Assembly: GCF_022647505.1 (NCBI RefSeq)
Contig: NZ_CP071409.1
Location: forward strand, 3,906,001-3,970,000
Length of the DNA stretch: 64,000 bases
Reading direction: 5' to 3'
Source: [Pantoea] beijingensis
GTDB lineage: Bacteria > Pseudomonadota > Gammaproteobacteria > Enterobacterales > Enterobacteriaceae
Of this stretch, positions 60,835 through 64,000 are shown piece after piece. The notes beneath the pieces are model-generated. The model ran no database searches and was not told the DNA's origin. It worked only from the letters and a program-made list of their open reading frames with translations. Within the stretch, counting starts at the first letter, position 1. The number at the start of each line of letters is the position of its first letter. A program made the translations under genes and the position numbers.

Positions 60835-61797
60835 TTAATATAATTTTTTAGCCGTTTCCAACCAGTCACCCTTAAACGGGCGCTTCATGTTTTCAATCGC
60901 ATCAATAATATCGTGATGTACCATTTTTTCATTCTGGATACCTACGCAGCGCCCGCCATAACCCTGCAACAGGAGCTCAATAGAATACGCCCCCATGCGT
61001 GAAGCAAGGATGCGGTCATAAGCGACAGGTGCACCGCCGCGCTGTATATGGCCCAACACCGTCGCGCGCGTTTCGCGTTTGGTTTCAGCCTCAATATACT
61101 TCGCCAAATCGTCGATATCACAGATATGTTCAGTAATCGCGACGATCGCGTGTTTTTTACCTTTTGCGATGCCCGCTTTAATCTCTTCCACCAGCTCTTC
61201 ACGGGTGTAGGGAATTTCTGGCAGTACAATAAATTCACAGCCACCGGCAATGGCTGCAGCGAGGGTTAAATCGCCACAATAGCGGCCCATCACTTCAACA
61301 ATGGAAATACGTTGATGTGAAGAAGAGGTGTCACGTAAACGGTCAATCGCCTCAACAACGGTTTCCAGCGCGGTGAAGTAACCAATCGTGTAATCCGTAC
61401 CCGCAACGTCGTTATCAATAGTACCCGGCAAACCGATGCAGGGAAAACCCATCTCCGTCAAACGCTTCGCGCCCATATAAGAACCATCGCCACCAATAAC
61501 GACCAGCGCGTCAATGCCGCGCTTTTTCATATTATCTATGGCTACAGCACGCACATCTTCATTACGGAACTCAGGGAAACGAGCGGAACCAAGGAAAGTG
61601 CCACCACGGTTAATCATGTCGGATACGCTGTAACGATCCAAGTTCACCATGCGATCTTCGTACAGGCCAAGATAGCCATCGTAAACACCAAACACTTCCA
61701 GCCCTTCGCTCAGTGCCGCGCGGACTACGCCACGGATAGCTGCGTTCATTCCTGGGGCGTCACCGCCGCTTGTCAGTACACCGATTTTTTTGATCAT
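60835..61797 (-). CDS. pfkA: 6-phosphofructokinase I
   Basis: Allosteric ATP-dependent phosphofructokinase. The ATG complementary to 61795-61797 ([20 protein letters not shown]) gives 320 residues, as in E. coli. ATP and F6P sites: [24 protein letters not shown] (with catalytic Asp), and [12 protein letters not shown] candidate Cra site lies upstream. Confidence 0.98.
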   Translation of the reverse strand: MIKKIGVLTSGGDAPGMNAAIRGVVRAALSEGLEVFGVYDGYLGLYEDRMVNLDRYSVSDMINRGGTFLGSARFPEFRNEDVRAVAIDNMKKRGIDALVVIGGDGSYMGAKRLTEMGFPCIGLPGTIDNDVAGTDYTIGYFTALETVVEAIDRLRDTSSSHQRISIVEVMGRYCGDLTLAAAIAGGCEFIVLPEIPYTREELVEEIKAGIAKGKKHAIVAITEHICDIDDLAKYIEAETKRETRATVLGHIQRGGAPVAYDRILASRMGAYSIELLLQGYGGRCVGIQNEKMVHHDIIDAIENMKRPFKGDWLETAKKLY

Positions 61798-61916
61798 GAC
61801 AACCTCTGAACTAATTGATGCAAAATGATGAGTTGGGGACGCCGGAATGTTACGACGCATTAAAGAGAGAACGGCTCACCGACTAATGATAGAAGATAGT
61901 ATATCAAACACTTGCC

Positions 61917-61934
61917 GCTGAATTGATTCAGGTC
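61917..61934. promoter_or_regulatory. Candidate Cra (FruR) operator for pfkA
   Basis: GCTGAATTGATTCAGGTC differs by one base from GCTGAATCGATTCA, the Cra consensus core. It lies about 120 bp upstream of pfkA, which is Cra-repressed in E. coli. Confidence 0.5.
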
Positions 61935-62117
61935 AGGCAAGTTTCCGGTATTTTTTTCCTTAGGCTTATGCTTTAGGCAGCTTAGACCGCATCTCACCTG
62001 TTGATTCACCTGATCTATTTATCGTGCCGCAAGCAGCTCGCACGCTGGATTGTCTCCTCTGCTAAATGCTTGCACACGCCATACCATGAGCGATTACCCA
62101 TATTATGGGAGACTCAC

Positions 62118-63011
62118 TTAAAGCCTCTGCCGTTCTGCGGATACTACAGAACGGGGATCCTGATGAATAATAATGTCCGAGGCAGGAAACTTCATCAATA
62201 ACGCCTGCTCGACCTGCTCGGCGACTCTGTGCGCCTGGACTAAAGGTAAATGATCGTCCATTTCCAGATGGATTTGAATAAAACGCGTTGGACCAGACTG
62301 TCGCGTACGTAAACCATGGACTCCCCGCACACCAGGCCATGAAGTAACAATATCAATGATAGTGCTACACTCTTCATCCGGAAGCGCGTGGTCAAGCAGT
62401 GACTGAACGGCTTCATAGCCCATACGCAGCGCGCTATAAAGAATCCAGACGCCAATCCCCAGGGCAAAAAGCGCATCCGCGCGCGAAAAACCGTACCAGC
62501 TTAGCGCCAATGCGATCAAAATCGCCCCGTTCATCACCACGTCAGATTGATAATGCAGCATATCGGCACGAATCGCCTGGCTACGCGTTTTGCGCACCAC
62601 CCACCGCTGAAACGTGACCAGAACAAATGTGGATAAAAGCGCAATGACGGTGACGACTACACCCACCAGTGGTGCACGGAGCGTTTCAGGCTGAGCAAGA
62701 TGCTGAAATCCGGTCAGAAATAAAAACAGCGCGGAACCCGAAATGAACATGCTTTGAGCCAGCGCAGCCAACGATTCGGCTTTACCATGCCCAAAAGCAT
62801 GTTCATCGTCCGCAGGTTGCAGCGAATAACGGACAACCAGTAGGTTAGTTAGGGACGCAGCAATATCCACCAGTGAGTCAACCAGTGCGGCAAGCAAGCT
62901 GACCGATCCGGTATACCACCAGGCAAAGATTTTGACTATTAGCAGTAGCGAAGCCAATATCGTAGCAGCAATGGCAGCAGTATTGACCAGACGGGCGTAT
63001 TGAGAATTCAT
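62118..63011 (-). CDS. fieF: Cation efflux pump FieF (YiiP)
   Basis: CDF-family Zn/Fe:proton antiporter. The ATG complementary to 63009-63011 ([20 protein letters not shown]) gives 297 residues. The metal sites are visible as [13 protein letters not shown] in helix 2 and [11 protein letters not shown] in helix 5; the cytoplasmic C-terminal domain carries the metal-binding [14 protein letters not shown]. Six transmembrane helices. Confidence 0.96.
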   Translation of the reverse strand: MNSQYARLVNTAAIAATILASLLLIVKIFAWWYTGSVSLLAALVDSLVDIAASLTNLLVVRYSLQPADDEHAFGHGKAESLAALAQSMFISGSALFLFLTGFQHLAQPETLRAPLVGVVVTVIALLSTFVLVTFQRWVVRKTRSQAIRADMLHYQSDVVMNGAILIALALSWYGFSRADALFALGIGVWILYSALRMGYEAVQSLLDHALPDEECSTIIDIVTSWPGVRGVHGLRTRQSGPTRFIQIHLEMDDHLPLVQAHRVAEQVEQALLMKFPASDIIIHQDPRSVVSAERQRL

Positions 63012-63058
63012 GCCACAACTCCGCAATATTTTAGCGTCAAGTATACTGAATTTAGAGC

Positions 63059-63116
63059 AAAAAAAACCCCGCCATCATGGCGGGGAAGACAGGGATGGTG
63101 TCTATGGCAAGGAAAA
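63059..63116 (-). ncRNA. cpxQ: CpxQ-like sRNA from the cpxP 3' untranslated region
   Basis: On the minus strand, directly after cpxP, TTTTCCTTGCCATAGACACC, then ATCCCTGTCTTCC, and a terminator hairpin CCCCGCC/GGCGGGG with eight Ts. The single-stranded part matches E. coli CpxQ as I recall it, with only the terminator stem altered. CpxQ is cleaved from cpxP mRNA by RNase E and represses envelope protein mRNAs through Hfq. The 5' end is inferred from E. coli. Confidence 0.85.
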
Positions 63117-63130
63117 ACAGGGATACTATA

Positions 63131-63637
63131 TTACTGGTTACTGCCGGTACTACTCACTGCCTGCAGCGGTGTTGCCTGCTGCATATTCGTTAGCTTGCGC
63201 AATTCAGCTATGCGCTGCTGGTGTTTCTGTTGCAAAACGTCCTGCTGCTCAGGCGTTAGCAGGTGAAACATTTGGTTGCGTACGCGGGCCATTTCGACCT
63301 GTCGTGCAACACGTTCCTGCGCTATTTTTTCTGCCAGAGCCTTTACGGCCGTTTCATCAAATTTTTCTGCAATGACAAGGTCATGCATGGTTTCAATATC
63401 ATTAACACTAACGGGAGGACGTTCATGTCGCGCTTGTTGCATCAAGTCCCGCATTTGCTGACGCTGTTGTTCCGTCAGGTTGATGCCATCAAACATGTGG
63501 CTTTGCGAATTTTGCGTCATACTACGATTCGCAAATTCATCGTCTTGATGCATCTCGTCAATCGTCGTAACGTCTGCTGCCCATGCGATGGGGAAGACCA
63601 GCGCTGAAGCAATGACGACGGCGGTTAAGTTGCGCAT
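63131..63637 (-). CDS. cpxP: Periplasmic Cpx-pathway inhibitor and chaperone CpxP
   Basis: 168 residues with a signal peptide ([20 protein letters not shown], cut after AWA). Two LTxxQ motifs, the family mark, are visible: [13 protein letters not shown] and [11 protein letters not shown]. CpxP binds CpxA and delivers misfolded pilins to DegP in E. coli. It is divergent from cpxR with a CpxR box between them, and its 3' UTR encodes CpxQ. Confidence 0.96.
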   Translation of the reverse strand: MRNLTAVVIASALVFPIAWAADVTTIDEMHQDDEFANRSMTQNSQSHMFDGINLTEQQRQQMRDLMQQARHERPPVSVNDIETMHDLVIAEKFDETAVKALAEKIAQERVARQVEMARVRNQMFHLLTPEQQDVLQQKHQQRIAELRKLTNMQQATPLQAVSSTGSNQ

Positions 63638-63717
63638 CGTTTACTCCCAGGTTCGTTTCCGTCTCGATTCAATGAGAGCCAGTGTACGGTGATGGCTGCA
63701 AACTAGCGTCAGGGGGT

Positions 63718-63732
63718 GTAAAACTACGTAAA
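63718..63732. promoter_or_regulatory. CpxR box
   Basis: GTAAA-N5-GTAAA (gtaaaactacgtaaa), a perfect consensus CpxR tandem site, between divergent cpxP and cpxR. Confidence 0.9.
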
Positions 63733-63787
63733 GCGATGGATTGAGGATATGGGATCACGGTATTTTGCCTGTGGAGGGAAATAAAAA

Positions 63788-64000
63788 ATGAATAAAATCC
63801 TGTTGGTTGACGATGACCGCGAATTAACTTCGCTGCTTAAAGAATTACTTGAAATGGAAGGTTTTGATGTGGTGGTCGCCAGTGATGGCGAACAGGCGCT
63901 CAATATACTGGACAGCTCTATCGATCTGTTGTTACTCGACGTCATGATGCCGAAAAAGAACGGCATTGATACGCTAAAAGAGCTACGTCAGCAGCACCAA
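63788..64000 (+). CDS. cpxR: Envelope stress response regulator CpxR, N-terminal part
   Basis: OmpR-family response regulator; 71 residues are visible before the window ends. MNKILLVDDDRELTSLLKEL carries the acidic pocket, and the phospho-accepting aspartate is in LLLLDVMMPKKNG near residue 51. It is expected to continue into a winged-helix DNA-binding domain and be followed by cpxA. Confidence 0.96.
   Translation, partial: MNKILLVDDDRELTSLLKELLEMEGFDVVVASDGEQALNILDSSIDLLLLDVMMPKKNGIDTLKELRQQHQ

Overview
The window is a piece of a gamma-proteobacterial chromosome of the order Enterobacterales. Gene content and protein sequences are close to Escherichia coli throughout (ilvGMEDA, btuB, oxyR, metJBLF, hslVU, glpFKX, cpxP). 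Three features point away from Escherichia itself: argG, of the short (about 400-residue) type, lies inside the arg cluster; a peroxiredoxin-glutaredoxin fusion gene sits beside oxyR; and a family of short palindromic intergenic repeats is present. I favour an Erwiniaceae-like or related free-living enterobacterium, but the genus cannot be fixed from the sequence alone.

Layout. 1-3484: the branched-chain amino acid operon ilvL-ilvX-ilvG-ilvM-ilvE-ilvD (minus strand, ilvD cut by the window edge), with promoter, leader peptide and attenuator visible. 3840-6672: comM, maoP and hdfR. 6779-12597: a complete rRNA operon on the minus strand (16S, tRNA-Ile, tRNA-Ala, 23S, 5S, tRNA-Asp, tRNA-Trp) with P1, P2 and boxA elements. 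12638-20635: murI, btuB with a cobalamin riboswitch, trmA, a small lipoprotein, yijD, fabR, sthA and oxyR. 20771-27508: the peroxiredoxin-glutaredoxin hybrid, then argH-argG-argB-argC divergent from argE across a double ARG box. 28070-30721: ppc.

30980-34400: an unrecognised three-gene operon with 1-nt TGATG/TAATG couplings. It encodes an outer-membrane barrel protein, an Omp85-type barrel without POTRA domains, and an exported DUF4056-like protein with possible catalytic residues. This is the most interesting part of the window. 34403-39734: metF, metL, metB and metJ with MetJ operators. 39746-50104: a LysR regulator, rpmE, priA, cytR, ftsN, hslVU, menA, rraA and zapB. 50670-57760: glpFKX, emrD, fpr, yiiR and yiiQ. 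57954-64000: tpiA, cdh, sbp, pfkA, fieF, cpxP with the 3'-derived sRNA CpxQ, and the start of cpxR.

The rRNA operon joins neighbours that in E. coli flank two different operons: trmA-btuB-murI lie upstream of rrnB, and aspT-trpT-hdfR-maoP lie downstream of rrnC. This suggests an rrn-mediated chromosomal rearrangement relative to E. coli. Most of the rest is ordinary core genome with well conserved regulation.
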